Assembly: GCF_004769555.1 (NCBI RefSeq)
Contig: NZ_RQFY01000004.1
Location: forward strand, 744,001 to 808,000
Direction: 5' to 3'
DNA: 64,000 bases
Origin: Leptospira koniambonensis
GTDB lineage: Bacteria; Spirochaetota; Leptospiria; Leptospirales; Leptospiraceae
A program made the translations under genes and the position numbers. Shown piece by piece: positions 30,923 through 41,052 of this stretch (within the stretch, counting starts at the first letter, position 1; the number at the start of each line of letters is the position of its first letter). The notes under the pieces are model-generated. The model did no database searches. It saw nothing but the letters and a program-made list of their open reading frames with translations, and was not told the origin of the DNA.

Positions 30923-31870
30923 TTATTTTTGCTCTAAAAGGGAGAGTTCGTGTATAAGCAAGGATAACGCAATATTCTCTTGCCCATGTATTCTTTCGTG
31001 TAATTTTTCCTTAAAACGAAAGATTGCTTCCATCTTTGGCAGATTAGAATCGAAATCTGATTTGGAAAACTCCTGTAATAATAATAATCCGATCAAATCC
31101 AAGAAGTCTTTGAAGGAAAAATCTTCTTTCCAATTAGCATTTTCTTCTTTGAATTCGAGTATCCATTCTTCTAATCTAAGATAATCCAATGGTTGTCTTA
31201 GATTTCCATTGATCCTTTGAGAAATTTGTTCGAGGACCTCAGGTGGACAATCGAATGATACCATACTTCCGCCTTTTGCAGGAAAGTAAGGTATTGAATT
31301 TTTATTATGTAGTTCTTTGATCACTTGTTGAGGAAGATAACCGAAAGGAATACAGACTGCTCTACTCACGATTGTTTCTTTCAATTGTTCCAAGTCGTTT
31401 ACAATAAATATAAAACGAGTGAAGAAGGGAGCTTCTTCTAAAGATTTTAAAAGTGCAGTCTCTGCTTCGTTGCCTATCAAAGATGCATCTGGTATAATTA
31501 TAAATCTAGTCTTAGAAAGATGAGGTCTATAATAAAGTCTAGTACGGATCAACCAGCGGATAGTGAACTCTTCCGGGTTATCTTCTTTACCAATTGCGAT
31601 TTGTTTATTCTTCTCTAGTGGAAACCAAACTATATCAGGATGAGAATGGTGCATGAATGCTCTGCAAGAAACGCAGTGCCCGCAAGATGTTCCTTCTAAA
31701 CAAAGAACATGTCTGATAAATCTTTCGACCGCTGATTCTTTTCCGGTGCCTTCCGGTCCATGAAAGATAAGTAAGGGAGGAAGAAGGTCAGGTTGAGATG
31801 AGTATTTTTTTAAGAATACTAGAGCTCTTTCCTGGCCTTGGATTTCCTCAATACCGAATGCAGAAGACAT
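30923..31870 (-). CDS. holB: DNA polymerase III subunit delta' (HolB)
   Basis: Clamp-loader AAA+ subunit of 315 residues. It has the P-loop HGPEGTGKESAVERF, the zinc-binding cysteine cluster CLEGTSCGHCVSC, and the sensor segment LLKSLEEAPFFTRFIFIVND followed by SRAV (SRC-like motif). It lies between the dnaA upstream region and ilvE and is transcribed leftward like both. It works with HolA and DnaX, also encoded in this window. Confidence 0.92.
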   Translation of the reverse strand: MSSAFGIEEIQGQERALVFLKKYSSQPDLLPPLLIFHGPEGTGKESAVERFIRHVLCLEGTSCGHCVSCRAFMHHSHPDIVWFPLEKNKQIAIGKEDNPEEFTIRWLIRTRLYYRPHLSKTRFIIIPDASLIGNEAETALLKSLEEAPFFTRFIFIVNDLEQLKETIVSRAVCIPFGYLPQQVIKELHNKNSIPYFPAKGGSMVSFDCPPEVLEQISQRINGNLRQPLDYLRLEEWILEFKEENANWKEDFSFKDFLDLIGLLLLQEFSKSDFDSNLPKMEAIFRFKEKLHERIHGQENIALSLLIHELSLLEQK

Positions 31871-31887
31871 GTTCCTTTTATTAAAGA

Positions 31888-32811
31888 TTAATAAACAGGA
31901 GTCAACCAGTGTTTGTAGTTTTGGTTTTTTCCAACTACTAGATCAAAGAATGTGGACTGAAGTTTTTTAGTGATCGGTCCCATCTCTCCGGTCCCGATCT
32001 TTCTTTTATCAACTTCACTTACCCAAGCGATCTGCACACCAGTTCCGGAGAAAAAAATCTCATCAGCGATATAAAGTTCACTTCTTGTGATATCTCTTTC
32101 GATTACTTCATAACCAGAGTCTTTCGCAAGTTGCAGAACGGAACGTCTTGTGATCCCTTCTAACAAAGAAGAAGAGATAGAAGGTGTAATGATCTTTCCA
32201 TCTCTCACTAAGAATATATTTTCTGCAGAACCTTCGCTTACAAAACCTCTACTGTCTAAGAAGATTGCTTCGTCATATCCGTTCTGAACTGCTTCCGATT
32301 TTGCAAGAGCTGAGTTTACATATCCACCGGAAACTTTGGAGAGAGTAGGGATAACTGTGTCATCAAACCTTCTCCAACTAGAAACCATAGTAGTAAGCCC
32401 ACGTTTGGTATCTAAGTAATCATCCAACTCTAAAACATAAATTGCAAGTTCAGTAGGAACATCATGGAACCTAGGAGAAAGTTGCAGAGCAGAAGTGTAG
32501 ATGAAAGGTCTAAGATATACGTTCCTTCTGTATCCGGATTGTTTAAGTAGATCTAAGGTTATGTCACGGAGTTCTTCCGGAGTTTTTGTGAATTGCAACT
32601 GCATGATCTTAGTAGAATTCACAAGACGTTTATAATGATCTAAGATCCTGAAAACATATAAGTTATCAGAACTAGAATCATAATATCCTCGGATACCTCC
32701 GAAGACAGTGGTTCCATATTGTAAGGCGTGAGTTTTGATGTTTATATTTGCTTCTGACTCCGGGACTATTTTTCCTTCGAAGTAAGAGAGTTTCTTGATG
32801 GATTCGGGCAT
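31888..32811 (-). CDS. ilvE: Branched-chain amino acid aminotransferase
   Basis: PLP-dependent class IV aminotransferase that makes valine, leucine and isoleucine from their keto acids. The 307-residue length is typical. Visible elements: HALQYGTTVFGGIRGY at the N-terminus, LSKVSGGYVNSALAKSEA with the PLP Lys, and the class signature GFVSEGSAENIFLVRDG. It lies 17 nt before holB and probably shares a transcript. It faces mnmG divergently, and this is where the prevailing gene direction changes. Confidence 0.95.
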   Translation of the reverse strand: MPESIKKLSYFEGKIVPESEANINIKTHALQYGTTVFGGIRGYYDSSSDNLYVFRILDHYKRLVNSTKIMQLQFTKTPEELRDITLDLLKQSGYRRNVYLRPFIYTSALQLSPRFHDVPTELAIYVLELDDYLDTKRGLTTMVSSWRRFDDTVIPTLSKVSGGYVNSALAKSEAVQNGYDEAIFLDSRGFVSEGSAENIFLVRDGKIITPSISSSLLEGITRRSVLQLAKDSGYEVIERDITRSELYIADEIFFSGTGVQIAWVSEVDKRKIGTGEMGPITKKLQSTFFDLVVGKNQNYKHWLTPVY

Positions 32812-32921
32812 GTACAGGGAACCTGAAAGTGATACTATTGATTACATGATTCTAAGCATAGGCTCTACTGTCGACTAATGATCGATCTTGTGATGAGCTT
32901 ATGCAGGAGTGCAAGGTCTGA

Positions 32922-34808
32922 ATGAATTCTTCTTTTTTTCCCAATCGATTTGATTGTGTTGTGGTCGGTGCTGGTCACGCAGGCTCCGAGGCTGCCTATG
33001 TCTCATCTATTGGTGGTGCTAGAACTTTACTCATCACAATGAACTTAGATACGATCGGACAAATGTCTTGCAACCCAGCTATCGGTGGGATTGCAAAAGG
33101 ACATATGGTTCGAGAAGTAGATGCGCTCGGTGGCTTAATGGGAAAGGTCATCGATGCTACTGGTATTCAATTCAAAATGTTAAATACTTCAAAAGGTCCT
33201 AGCGTTTGGGCCCCGCGTGCTCAAGCAGAGAAGAAAGAATACCAACTAAAAGTAAAACATACACTTGAATCTATTCAGAACTTATCCATCAGACAAGATA
33301 CGGTAGAAGATCTTTTGATAGAAGAAGATCGTATTGTTGGAGTTCGGACAGGAAGAGGTTTCGAAATTTTCACAAACCATTTGATCTTAACTACAGGAAC
33401 ATTCTTATCTTCTATCGTTCACATAGGAACTTACCAAAAAGAAAACGGAAGATTCGGAGAACCTACAGTCAAAGGTCTTTCTCATTCACTCGCTAAGTAT
33501 AATTTGAAATTAGGAAGATTGAAAACAGGAACTCCTCCTCGTATTCATAAAAATTCCGTGGATCTTTCTGTGATGAGCGTTCAAGACGGTGATCCGGATC
33601 CTTCTCCTTTTTCTTTTTCTACAACCAAGATCACTCGTAGACAGATCCCTTGTTATATCACTTATACGAATGAAAAAACTCATCAGTTGATCAATGAGAA
33701 CATTCATCTTTCTCCGATGTATTCTGGTCAGATTAAATCAACAGGACCTAGATATTGTCCTTCGATTGAAGATAAGGTTGTTCGCTTTGCTGATAGAGAA
33801 AGACACCAAATCTTTTTGGAACCAGAAGGATATGATACACAAGAGATTTATCTAAACGGAGTCTCCACTAGTCTTCCAGAAGAAGTGCAATGGAGACTTG
33901 TGCGTTCGATTGCTGGTCTAGAAGAAGCAGAGATCTTAAGACCTGGATATGCAATTGAGTATGACTATGTTGATCCTACAGAATTAAAACCAACATTAGA
34001 AACTAAAAAGATCAAAGGCCTTTATCATGCAGGACAGATAAACGGTACTACAGGTTATGAAGAAGCTGCGGCCCAGGGTTTGGTTGCTGCTTATAGTGTA
34101 CTTTCTTCCTTAAGAGGGGAGGAGCCGATGTTGTTCTCAAGAGGAGAATCTTATATTGGAGTTCTTGTAGATGATCTAGTTCATAAAGGTGTAGAAGATC
34201 CTTATAGAATGTTCACATCTCGTGCGGAACATAGACTTCTTTTAAGACAAGATAATGCGGATCAAAGACTTATGAAGTATGGATATAAGATGGGTCTTGT
34301 ATCTGAAGAAACTTACAATGAGATGACCGGCAGATATAAAAAGATCTCTGAAGTTAAGGAAAAGATACAATCTACTCCTCTCAAACCTTTACCTGAGTTC
34401 GAAGCTTTATTGGAAAGAAAGGGAATCCAAAGTTTAAAGTACGGTGCGAAGTTGGATTCATTTTTAAAAAGACCTGAGATTGCTTTCGAAGATGTTAAGT
34501 TCCTTGTGCCTGAGTCAGAGGAACTAAGCGTTCAAGACAGAAAGGTAATCGAGATGGAGATCAAGTACGAAGGTTACATCAAAAGAGAACAAGATACTAT
34601 CGATTGGAAGAATAGATATCTCACTACTCCAATACCGGAGACGATCGATTACTCTTTGGTTCCTGGTATTAAAAAAGAAGCCATTCAGAAACTTACAAAA
34701 CATCGTCCTTTAAATTTAGAAAAGGCAGCTCAGATCTCAGGTGTAGATCCAAGTGATATTGATATGCTTCTTTTCTATATCAAAGGAAGAAAACCTAGTC
34801 CTGTTTAA
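32922..34808 (+). CDS. mnmG: tRNA uridine-5-carboxymethylaminomethyl modification enzyme MnmG (GidA)
   Basis: FAD enzyme that with MnmE modifies the wobble uridine (U34) of several tRNAs. The FAD motif is [14 protein letters not shown] near residue 12. Signature stretches are [23 protein letters not shown] and [20 protein letters not shown]. The 628-residue length is standard. It is the first plus-strand gene right of dnaA; gidA near the origin is a common arrangement. A strong terminator follows. Confidence 0.97.
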   Translation: MNSSFFPNRFDCVVVGAGHAGSEAAYVSSIGGARTLLITMNLDTIGQMSCNPAIGGIAKGHMVREVDALGGLMGKVIDATGIQFKMLNTSKGPSVWAPRAQAEKKEYQLKVKHTLESIQNLSIRQDTVEDLLIEEDRIVGVRTGRGFEIFTNHLILTTGTFLSSIVHIGTYQKENGRFGEPTVKGLSHSLAKYNLKLGRLKTGTPPRIHKNSVDLSVMSVQDGDPDPSPFSFSTTKITRRQIPCYITYTNEKTHQLINENIHLSPMYSGQIKSTGPRYCPSIEDKVVRFADRERHQIFLEPEGYDTQEIYLNGVSTSLPEEVQWRLVRSIAGLEEAEILRPGYAIEYDYVDPTELKPTLETKKIKGLYHAGQINGTTGYEEAAAQGLVAAYSVLSSLRGEEPMLFSRGESYIGVLVDDLVHKGVEDPYRMFTSRAEHRLLLRQDNADQRLMKYGYKMGLVSEETYNEMTGRYKKISEVKEKIQSTPLKPLPEFEALLERKGIQSLKYGAKLDSFLKRPEIAFEDVKFLVPESEELSVQDRKVIEMEIKYEGYIKREQDTIDWKNRYLTTPIPETIDYSLVPGIKKEAIQKLTKHRPLNLEKAAQISGVDPSDIDMLLFYIKGRKPSPV

Positions 34809-34835
34809 ACTTCTTTAAAGACCTCTGATGAAATG

Positions 34836-34863
34836 AAAACCCCGGGTTGCCTCGGGGTTTTTT
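34836..34863 (+). terminator. Rho-independent terminator of mnmG
   Basis: AAAACCCCG pairs with CGGGGTTTT, and the run of Ts continues for six bases. It starts 28 nt past the mnmG stop. Confidence 0.92.
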
Positions 34864-34905
34864 ATTGCGGCTTTTAAACTCATCAACTTTGCTAAGTGTA
34901 ATCGT

Positions 34906-34919
34906 GTTGGAGTTCCAAC
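34906..34919. repeat. Short palindrome GTTGGA-GT-TCCAAC
   Basis: A perfect 6-2-6 inverted repeat that abuts the first parS site. Related palindromes are at 36578-36591 (GTAGGA-AG-TCCTAC) and 59394-59407 (GTTGGA-GT-TCCTAC). All three are intergenic. Confidence 0.55.
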
Positions 34920-34934
34920 GTTTCACGTGAAACG
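34919..34934. promoter_or_regulatory. parS centromere site 1
   Basis: CGTTTCACGTGAAACG, a perfect 16-bp palindrome with the universal parS core GTTTCACGTGAAAC that ParB binds. It lies in the intergenic space before the methyltransferase gene, about 4 kb from parA-parB. The match to the bacterial chromosomal consensus is exact over the 14-bp core. Confidence 0.93.
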
Positions 34935-34969
34935 TGAGAAATTCTTTCGGCTCTTCTCTATAAATTTTA

Positions 34970-35584
34970 ATGAACTCAGATTGGATCAAAGGCACTCAAG
35001 GTTATTCAAACCGCATTGAAGAGTTTATCAAAGCTACATCTGATATTGATTTCTTCGATCTTCATAAAGACTTCCTCGCTTATATTCCGAAAGAGAAGGG
35101 AACAGTTTTAGATCTTGGTGCTGGGATTGGAAGAGATGCTTCTGTTTTTTCTAAGATGGGACACTCAGTTGTTGCAGTGGAACCACTCCAAGAATTCAGA
35201 CAAGCTGGAGCCGATCTATATCCTTCTGATCAAATTGTATGGGTAGATGATTCACTACCTAGTCTTACAAAACTCTTAGAGTATAATAACCATTTTGATT
35301 TCATTCTATCATCCGGGGTTTGGCATCATTTGGATGAAGAAGAGCAGTTATATTCTATGGAAAGAGTATCTGAACTTCTGAAACTAAATGCAATTTTTGC
35401 TCTTTCACTTCGCAATGGTCCAGCAGGTAAGGGGACTCATGTGTTTCCAACAGATGGAAAGGTCACCATTGATCAGGCTTCAAAGTTTGGTCTTAAGAAT
35501 TTACTAATTATAGAAAACCAACCAAGTCTGATGAAGAATAAAGAAGATGTTACTTGGACTAGATTAGTCTTTCAAAGAATATAA
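34970..35584 (+). CDS. Class I SAM-dependent methyltransferase
   Basis: A 204-residue methyltransferase. Motif I is VLDLGAGIGRDASVFSKMG (SAM-binding glycine loop), followed by an acidic VAVEP at the end of beta-2 and FILSSGVWHHL as motif IV/post-I region. Substrate unknown: small molecule, lipid or protein are all possible. It stands between the two parS sites, which seems incidental. Confidence 0.88.
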   Translation: MNSDWIKGTQGYSNRIEEFIKATSDIDFFDLHKDFLAYIPKEKGTVLDLGAGIGRDASVFSKMGHSVVAVEPLQEFRQAGADLYPSDQIVWVDDSLPSLTKLLEYNNHFDFILSSGVWHHLDEEEQLYSMERVSELLKLNAIFALSLRNGPAGKGTHVFPTDGKVTIDQASKFGLKNLLIIENQPSLMKNKEDVTWTRLVFQRI

Positions 35585-35612
35585 ATATTTATCTATGCTG
35601 CGGTAAGAGTAT

Positions 35613-35641
35613 AAAAAAGGGAGAGCAGATCGCCCTCCCTT
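35613..35641 (-). terminator. Rho-independent terminator of the exported protein gene at 35670
   Basis: On the minus strand AAGGGAG and CTCCCTT pair (with two more inner pairs) and are followed by six Ts. Placed just past the end of the gene at 35670-36413, beyond parS site 2. Confidence 0.82.
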
Positions 35642-35646
35642 CTATC

Positions 35647-35662
35647 CGTTTCACGTGAAACG
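35647..35662. promoter_or_regulatory. parS centromere site 2
   Basis: A second CGTTTCACGTGAAACG, identical to the site at 34919-34934 and 728 bp away. It lies between a terminator and the stop codon of the exported protein gene. Two sites so close suggest the main ParB loading centre of this chromosome. Confidence 0.93.
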
Positions 35663-35669
35663 TAGGGGA

Positions 35670-36413
35670 TTATTTTCCGTAAACAAGCTCGTGAGTTTTT
35701 TCCACGGCCCATTTATCTCCCTGCTTGATCAAGAATGTGAATTGTTGTAAACGATTCTCTTTGTCCCAGATCAATCTATTCATTCTTTCAATCGTTCCTT
35801 GGACATTCATTCTACTTTGAAGTTTTCCATTTGAATCAAAAGTCAGAACAGTAGATGCAGCTTGTTGTTTCTCTTCATTATAAATGTTCTGTTGGAATAG
35901 TCCCGGCTTATTCGGGTCTTTTACGATAGCAAATCTTTCAGTGGTCTTTGCATCTGCCCATTCAGTTTGAGCTTCTTTTATTAAACCATTCTCTCCCCAT
36001 GAGATGATCGTGCAGGTAAGTATATTTTTTCCTTCTTTATCAACTAGTTCAATAGATGAAAGAACTCCTGCTTTATTATATCCGAAGTTTTTAGATTCAA
36101 GATTTACTCCGTCTTTATTATAGAGTTCTTCTTTAAGAATTTTTCCATCTCTATATAGGAACTTAGTGAAACCATCTGGCTTTCCGTCTTGTCCGATATA
36201 GTTTTCTTTAACTAATTTTCCAGAAGGGTCATATTCATACTTTGCAGTATAGATTAAATTACCTTTGGAATCTCTTACTAGCTCTTGGGTAGGGCCGCCC
36301 TTTTCAAAACCTAAAATGATCCTATCAGTATGAGACCACTTTCCAGGAGTGAAAGAATGGATCGGGCTGATGCAGAAGATGAAAACGAAAGAGAAGAATA
36401 CTCTTTTTAACAT
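35670..36413 (-). CDS. Exported protein with YD-like repeats, function unknown
   Basis: A 247-residue protein with a signal peptide (MLKRVFFSFVFIFCISPIHS). The mature part repeats motifs like YEYDPSGKLVKENYIGQDGKP and YRDGKILKEELYNKDG, as in RHS/YD-type or MORN-like beta strands. The predicted location is periplasm or surface. It is monocistronic with its own terminator. No function is assigned. Confidence 0.72.
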   Translation of the reverse strand: MLKRVFFSFVFIFCISPIHSFTPGKWSHTDRIILGFEKGGPTQELVRDSKGNLIYTAKYEYDPSGKLVKENYIGQDGKPDGFTKFLYRDGKILKEELYNKDGVNLESKNFGYNKAGVLSSIELVDKEGKNILTCTIISWGENGLIKEAQTEWADAKTTERFAIVKDPNKPGLFQQNIYNEEKQQAASTVLTFDSNGKLQSRMNVQGTIERMNRLIWDKENRLQQFTFLIKQGDKWAVEKTHELVYGK

Positions 36414-36724
36414 GGAGATTACCTCCCTCTAGACATCGACTATTTGTATAAAATGTTAAGAGTCTTTTTAGGAAATTTGAATGGGTTTCTTCCATACTGA
36501 TACCGGATTAAGATCAGATATTGGGGTCTTTTCTTTTTGTAGTACCTGTAAGACTCTTGGAATCTCATTTAATTTCAGTAGGAAGTCCTACATAAAATTA
36601 TAACATTCTGCTGGTAGAATCAAAGGAAAACTCCTTGCCGAAGGTGACTGACGGAATAATTTTTTACGGGCTTCTAAGCCAAAAACATTAGAAGCCAATA
36701 AAGAAAGATTAGTGGAGAGGAAAT
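36414..36724. other. Intergenic gap with palindrome and hairpin
   Basis: A 311-bp gap between divergent genes. It holds the palindrome GTAGGA-AG-TCCTAC (36578-36591) and a perfect 9-bp hairpin GGCTTCTAA...TTAGAAGCC (36669-36696). No ORF, tRNA or known riboswitch was recognised. Promoters for both flanking genes must lie here but were not placed. Confidence 0.5.
36669..36696 (+). promoter_or_regulatory. 5' leader hairpin of the M20 peptidase gene
   Basis: GGCTTCTAA (36669-36677) and TTAGAAGCC (36688-36696) pair perfectly around a 10-base loop, 28 nt before the ATG at 36725. No T-run follows, so it is not a standard terminator; it may be a regulatory or stabilising leader element. Confidence 0.4.
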
Positions 36725-38185
36725 ATGTCCCTCAAAAAAATCGGGATCACGGTCCTTGCTCTTATTGCGATCTTTTTAATTTATACGATCGCATTCACTG
36801 AAAAAGGGATCAAGCCCATCCAACCGGAAGCATCTGTTCCAAGTTTAGATTATTCTTCTCTAAGTGAAGAAGCCGCGAAAGATCTACAAGCTTATATAAG
36901 GATCGCAACTATAAGAGGTAGAGAAAAAGAAGGAGCACTCTTTTTAAAATCTGTCTTAGACAAAAGAGGAATTCCTTCTCGCATCATTGAATATCCTGGT
37001 AAGCCGGACAGAGCATCTCTTCTTGCCGAATTAAAAGGTAAAGATACAACTAAAGAAGGTTTAATACTCACAAGTCATATCGATGTTGTAGAAGCAGATG
37101 CAAAGGACTGGGATGTTCCACCATTCTCAGGAGTAAGAAAAGGAGATAGAATTCATGGAAGGGGTGCAGTGGATGTTAAGGGTCTTGGTATCATGCAACT
37201 ATATGCCTTCTTATTGATTCATGAGAAGAAGATCCCACTCGAAAGAAACTTAATGTTCCTTGCTATCGCAGACGAAGAGAGCCGTTCAGAACATGGAGCT
37301 AGATTCTTAGTAGATAAACATAAAGAAATATTCAATGGATATGAATATGTTTGGAACGAAGGTGGAACTGGGTCGAAGGACATCGCAATTAAAGGATCTA
37401 AAGTATTTAATATTCAACTCGCAGAAAAAGGCGCAGTTTGGTTGGACTTAAAAGCTAAATCAATTCCAGGACATGGAAGTACTCCGCCAGTAAGTTACGC
37501 TGCAAAGTCCATGGTAGATTTTTTGCAAGATGTGCAGAACATTGGAAACAAAACAATGATCAAGGATGAGACTGCGGCGTTCTTTTATTCACTAGGAGCT
37601 ATCAGTAATTTTCCAGATTCCTTTGTATTAAAAAGATCTAGAAACCCATTACTTTTTATCATCTTAAAAGGTGTGATCAACTCCAATAGACATCTTAGAG
37701 CAATGACTAGAAACACAGTGAGTTTAACTGGTATAGATAGTCATCCTATCGGAATGAATGTGATCACTTCTGAGACAACAGGTTCTTTAGACATTCGTAT
37801 TCTTCCAGGACAGGATGAGAAAAAGATCTTTGAAGAAGTGAAAGCACTCGGAGAAAAATACGGAGTAGAAGTCAGCGCTCGCCACTTAGAGTCCGGAAGT
37901 ATTTCTCCAATGGATGGATTACTATTTAGAGTTCTTGCTGGAACTGTGACTGCAGTTGAGCCGGGATCAATTGCTACTCCTTTCTTATCGCCAGGAACAA
38001 CTGACAGTTCTTATCTCAGACAGATTGGATTAAAATGTTACGGACTCATTCCTGCATTACTTTCCTCCGAAGAGATAGATGGTATTCATGGTAAGAATGA
38101 GAGCATGAGTATTCCTCAGCTCAAGATGGGAATTGAAATTTTATTCAAATCCATCATAGAATACAATCACCAAGTCGCAAAGTAG
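36725..38185 (+). CDS. M20-family metallopeptidase, membrane-anchored
   Basis: A 486-residue M20 peptidase of the carboxypeptidase S-like subgroup. An N-terminal hydrophobic helix (residues 6-25) anchors it. The zinc site has the typical pieces: [20 protein letters not shown] with the first His and Asp, GRGAVDVKG with the bridging Asp, and [13 protein letters not shown] with the catalytic Glu pair. A GGAGAGG ribosome binding site precedes the ATG. It lies directly before rsmG with a one-base gap. Cleavage of exported peptides or N-acyl amino acids is inferred from the family. Confidence 0.9.
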   Translation: MSLKKIGITVLALIAIFLIYTIAFTEKGIKPIQPEASVPSLDYSSLSEEAAKDLQAYIRIATIRGREKEGALFLKSVLDKRGIPSRIIEYPGKPDRASLLAELKGKDTTKEGLILTSHIDVVEADAKDWDVPPFSGVRKGDRIHGRGAVDVKGLGIMQLYAFLLIHEKKIPLERNLMFLAIADEESRSEHGARFLVDKHKEIFNGYEYVWNEGGTGSKDIAIKGSKVFNIQLAEKGAVWLDLKAKSIPGHGSTPPVSYAAKSMVDFLQDVQNIGNKTMIKDETAAFFYSLGAISNFPDSFVLKRSRNPLLFIILKGVINSNRHLRAMTRNTVSLTGIDSHPIGMNVITSETTGSLDIRILPGQDEKKIFEEVKALGEKYGVEVSARHLESGSISPMDGLLFRVLAGTVTAVEPGSIATPFLSPGTTDSSYLRQIGLKCYGLIPALLSSEEIDGIHGKNESMSIPQLKMGIEILFKSIIEYNHQVAK

Positions 38186-38186
38186 A

Positions 38187-38978
38187 ATGACAGAAACAGA
38201 GACAAGCCATCCGGAATTCAATCATGATCCGGATGGGATCCAAGCTGCGGTAAAATATAGATTCCCAAAAGACGCAGATCAAATCCTTCCCCTATTCGAT
38301 TGGGAACTTGTCTCTTTATTCTTAACCTTCCTAAAAGAGAAAAACCAAGCTGGCGGATTTTTCTCTAAAAGAGATACAAACGAGATCCTAGATCGTCATG
38401 TCCTTGAATCGATCTTTCATATTTATAAGATCCATAACATACTTGGATCGTTTAACAAGATGAAGGTGGGAGATGCAGGCACAGGTCCAGGTATACCTGG
38501 CTTCTTCTTTCGTTGTTTAGTAGAGAAGGAAAGGCCTAAGCTAGTTCTACTTGATTCACAAAGAAGAAAACTTTCCCACACAGAAACATTCGTTAAAGAA
38601 AACAAAATCTTAGGTGTGGATTTCCTTTTTGCAAGGGCGGAGGACTGGAAAACTGACTGGAATTTAGGTGTTTCGAGGGGGTTTGTGCCTTATCCTTGGA
38701 GTGCAGAAGTCTTAAGTAGATGTATTATAAAAGGAGGATATTATGTCCCCTTTATTGGGAAAGACGAGTTTGATGCAAAGATTGAAAAGAAGATCTTAGC
38801 AGATAGTGGTTTTGAACATACTAAAACTGTATTTTTACCCGAACTTGAATTTTTAGGCATGCGACATATTAAAGTCTTGAAAAAGGTCGGATCGGCAAGG
38901 CAAGGTATTCCTAGAGCTTGGAAGCTTCTCGAGAAGGAGAGCAAAGAATTCTATGGGAAAGATCGTATCCATCAGTAA
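38187..38978 (+). CDS. rsmG: 16S rRNA (guanine527-N7)-methyltransferase RsmG-like
   Basis: RsmG (GidB) methylates G527 of 16S rRNA. At 263 residues it is longer than the usual 210 or so, with a longer N-terminal part. The SAM loop is [15 protein letters not shown]. The next stretch, [15 protein letters not shown], matches the family's DSxxKK region. The gene order rsmG-parA-parB supports the assignment. The 3' end overlaps parA by 26 bp. Confidence 0.85.
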   Translation: MTETETSHPEFNHDPDGIQAAVKYRFPKDADQILPLFDWELVSLFLTFLKEKNQAGGFFSKRDTNEILDRHVLESIFHIYKIHNILGSFNKMKVGDAGTGPGIPGFFFRCLVEKERPKLVLLDSQRRKLSHTETFVKENKILGVDFLFARAEDWKTDWNLGVSRGFVPYPWSAEVLSRCIIKGGYYVPFIGKDEFDAKIEKKILADSGFEHTKTVFLPELEFLGMRHIKVLKKVGSARQGIPRAWKLLEKESKEFYGKDRIHQ

Positions 38979-39714
38979 TCAAAAAGGCGGCGTAGGCAAG
39001 ACTACTACCTCCATCAATCTTGCGGCAAATCTAGCTGCGATTGGTAAAAAAGTTTTAATCGTAGATTTTGATCCACAAGGTAACTCAGGATCCGGTTTAG
39101 GATTTGAGATCAATACACTCCAAAATACTTCTTATGAACTTTTGATCGGAGAATCTTCCGCAGCGGAGTGTATCAAAAGAACAGATATCGAAAATCTTCA
39201 TATCATTCCTTCTAATATCAATTTATCAGGTGCAGAAGCTGACCTATTGGGAGAAGAAAATCGTGAATATCGTTTAAAAGATGCGATCGGTCATTTGAGA
39301 ACCGAGTATGATTATATACTCATCGATTGTCCTCCTTCTCTTGGTGTTCTAACTCTCAACGCATTGTCTGCGGCTGATAGCGTGATGATCACTCTCCAAA
39401 CAGAATATTTCGCTTTGGAAGGATTAACTCAGCTAATGAAGATCATTTCTTTGGTTCAGGAAAAATTGAATCCTTCTCTTGAGCTCGAAGGTGTACTTCT
39501 GACCATGTTTGATAAGAGAACCAATCTGGCACAACAAGTGGCAGAAGATGTTAAGTCTTACTTTAAAGAAAAAGTATATACTACAGTTATCCCTAGGAAC
39601 ATTAAACTTTCCGAAGCTCCATCTTTCGGTAAGTCTATTCTTTCTTATGATCCAGATGGGATCGGTGCTCAAAGTTACAGAAGTCTAGCATTAGAAGTAG
39701 CTGGTAAAAATTAA
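38953..39714 (+). CDS. parA: Chromosome partitioning ATPase ParA (Soj)
   Basis: Deviant Walker ATPase that drives origin segregation with ParB. The signature KGGVGKTT is at residues 11-18, followed by [15 protein letters not shown], and [14 protein letters not shown] gives the Walker B. At 253 residues it is the short chromosomal type without an N-terminal DNA-binding domain. The stop overlaps the parB start by one base (TAATG). Confidence 0.97.
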   Translation: MGKIVSISNQKGGVGKTTTSINLAANLAAIGKKVLIVDFDPQGNSGSGLGFEINTLQNTSYELLIGESSAAECIKRTDIENLHIIPSNINLSGAEADLLGEENREYRLKDAIGHLRTEYDYILIDCPPSLGVLTLNALSAADSVMITLQTEYFALEGLTQLMKIISLVQEKLNPSLELEGVLLTMFDKRTNLAQQVAEDVKSYFKEKVYTTVIPRNIKLSEAPSFGKSILSYDPDGIGAQSYRSLALEVAGKN

Positions 39715-40595
39715 TGAGCGCTAGCGCAAAACCGAAAGCATTAGGCAGGGGACTCGGGAATTTAATTCCTGTGTCGGAGGAAAAGTCTTTCAAGGAGGCA
39801 GGCGGAGAAGGTTCGCTCAAAGAAGTAAAACTTTCTGAAATCCGTCCGAATCCTGACCAACCAAGAAGAACTTTTAATGAAGAATCTTTGCGTGAACTTG
39901 CTGAGACAATTAAGGCTCATGGAGTTATCCAACCGATCGTAGTAAAAGATACTGGTTCTGGATATGAGATCATATCTGGCGAAAGAAGATATCGTGCATG
40001 TAAAATTGCAGGATTCATAAAAATCCCAGTAGTAGTTAAAAAAGCGAATGTCCAGCAAACTTTGGAAATGGCTCTTATAGAAAATATCCAAAGGGAAAAT
40101 CTAAATCCGATTGAAGAGGCTTTAGCTTACAAAACTCTTTCTGAAAAATCTGGATTAAAGATTACTGATATCGCTTCTCGAGTTGGTAAGAACAGAGCGA
40201 CTGTTTCTAACTTGATCCGTCTTTTACAATTGCCTGATTCAGTTATGGATCTAGTTAAAAATGGTAGAATCTCAGAAGGTCATGCAAGACCACTTCTATC
40301 CATTGCTGATCGTAAAAAATCAGAACAACTTGCTTACCAAATTGCAGAGAAAGGTCTAACAGTTCGCCAGGTTGAAGACATCGTTGCAAACTTAACGGAA
40401 GAAGCTCCGGTTAAAGAGAAGAAAAAATCCAAACGTAAAGAAGTGGATATTGTAGAACTTGAGAACAAGTTCCGCAAAAAGTATTCTATGAAAGTGGATA
40501 TCACTCATAATTCTTCTTCCGGAAAAGGAAAACTCAGTATTGCTTATCCAAGCTTAGATGCATTGCAGAAAGTTTTAGATGCCTTAGGGTTATAG
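39714..40595 (+). CDS. parB: Chromosome partitioning protein ParB (Spo0J)
   Basis: Binds parS and spreads as a CTP-dependent clamp. A 293-residue chromosomal type. The N-terminal CTP-binding region has [14 protein letters not shown] and [20 protein letters not shown]; the helix-turn-helix is [20 protein letters not shown]; a basic linker precedes the C-terminal dimer domain. Two perfect parS sites lie 4-5 kb away in this window. Confidence 0.96.
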   Translation: MSASAKPKALGRGLGNLIPVSEEKSFKEAGGEGSLKEVKLSEIRPNPDQPRRTFNEESLRELAETIKAHGVIQPIVVKDTGSGYEIISGERRYRACKIAGFIKIPVVVKKANVQQTLEMALIENIQRENLNPIEEALAYKTLSEKSGLKITDIASRVGKNRATVSNLIRLLQLPDSVMDLVKNGRISEGHARPLLSIADRKKSEQLAYQIAEKGLTVRQVEDIVANLTEEAPVKEKKKSKRKEVDIVELENKFRKKYSMKVDITHNSSSGKGKLSIAYPSLDALQKVLDALGL

Positions 40596-40626
40596 TCCGC
40601 AGAACTTCGGTTATCAGAATTAGCCT

Positions 40627-41052
40627 ATGAGCGCGAACGATCCTGAATTCTATTATACTCTAAGAGTTCGTTATTCAGAGATAGATGCTCAAGCAGTAGT
40701 ATTCAACGCACATTATCTTACTTACTTTGATACTGCTCTAAATGAGTACATGAGATTTCTAAAGTACGACTATAAGGGCGAATTAGAGAAGAATGGCCTG
40801 GACTTTGTAGTCACTCGCTCTTTGATCGAATATAAATCACCTGCAAGATTCGATGAAGAACTAAAAGTTTATGTGAAAGCAGGAGAAATTAAACCTGCTA
40901 GTATTCTTTGGAATATTCAGGTCCGAAAAGTTTCAGACGATAGTTTGGTTTGTAACGGAGAATTGACTTGGGCTTTTTTATTATTGGAGTCCAGAAAGCC
41001 TGCAAAGCTTCCGGAAGTATTTAAGAACTTAGGTTCTAAAACTCTATCTTAA
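40627..41052 (+). CDS. 4HBT-family acyl-CoA thioesterase
   Basis: A 141-residue hotdog-fold thioesterase. The motif RYSEIDAQAVVFNAHYLTYFD is the family active-site region (YbgC/4-hydroxybenzoyl-CoA thioesterase type), with the catalytic Asp in EIDAQ. It probably hydrolyses acyl-CoA in the cytoplasm. The last four bases overlap the convergent DUF327 gene. Confidence 0.88.
   Translation: MSANDPEFYYTLRVRYSEIDAQAVVFNAHYLTYFDTALNEYMRFLKYDYKGELEKNGLDFVVTRSLIEYKSPARFDEELKVYVKAGEIKPASILWNIQVRKVSDDSLVCNGELTWAFLLLESRKPAKLPEVFKNLGSKTLS

Noticed and set aside
36414..36724. Riboswitch in the 311-bp gap
   Set aside because: No conserved riboswitch core was recognised; only a simple hairpin and a palindrome.
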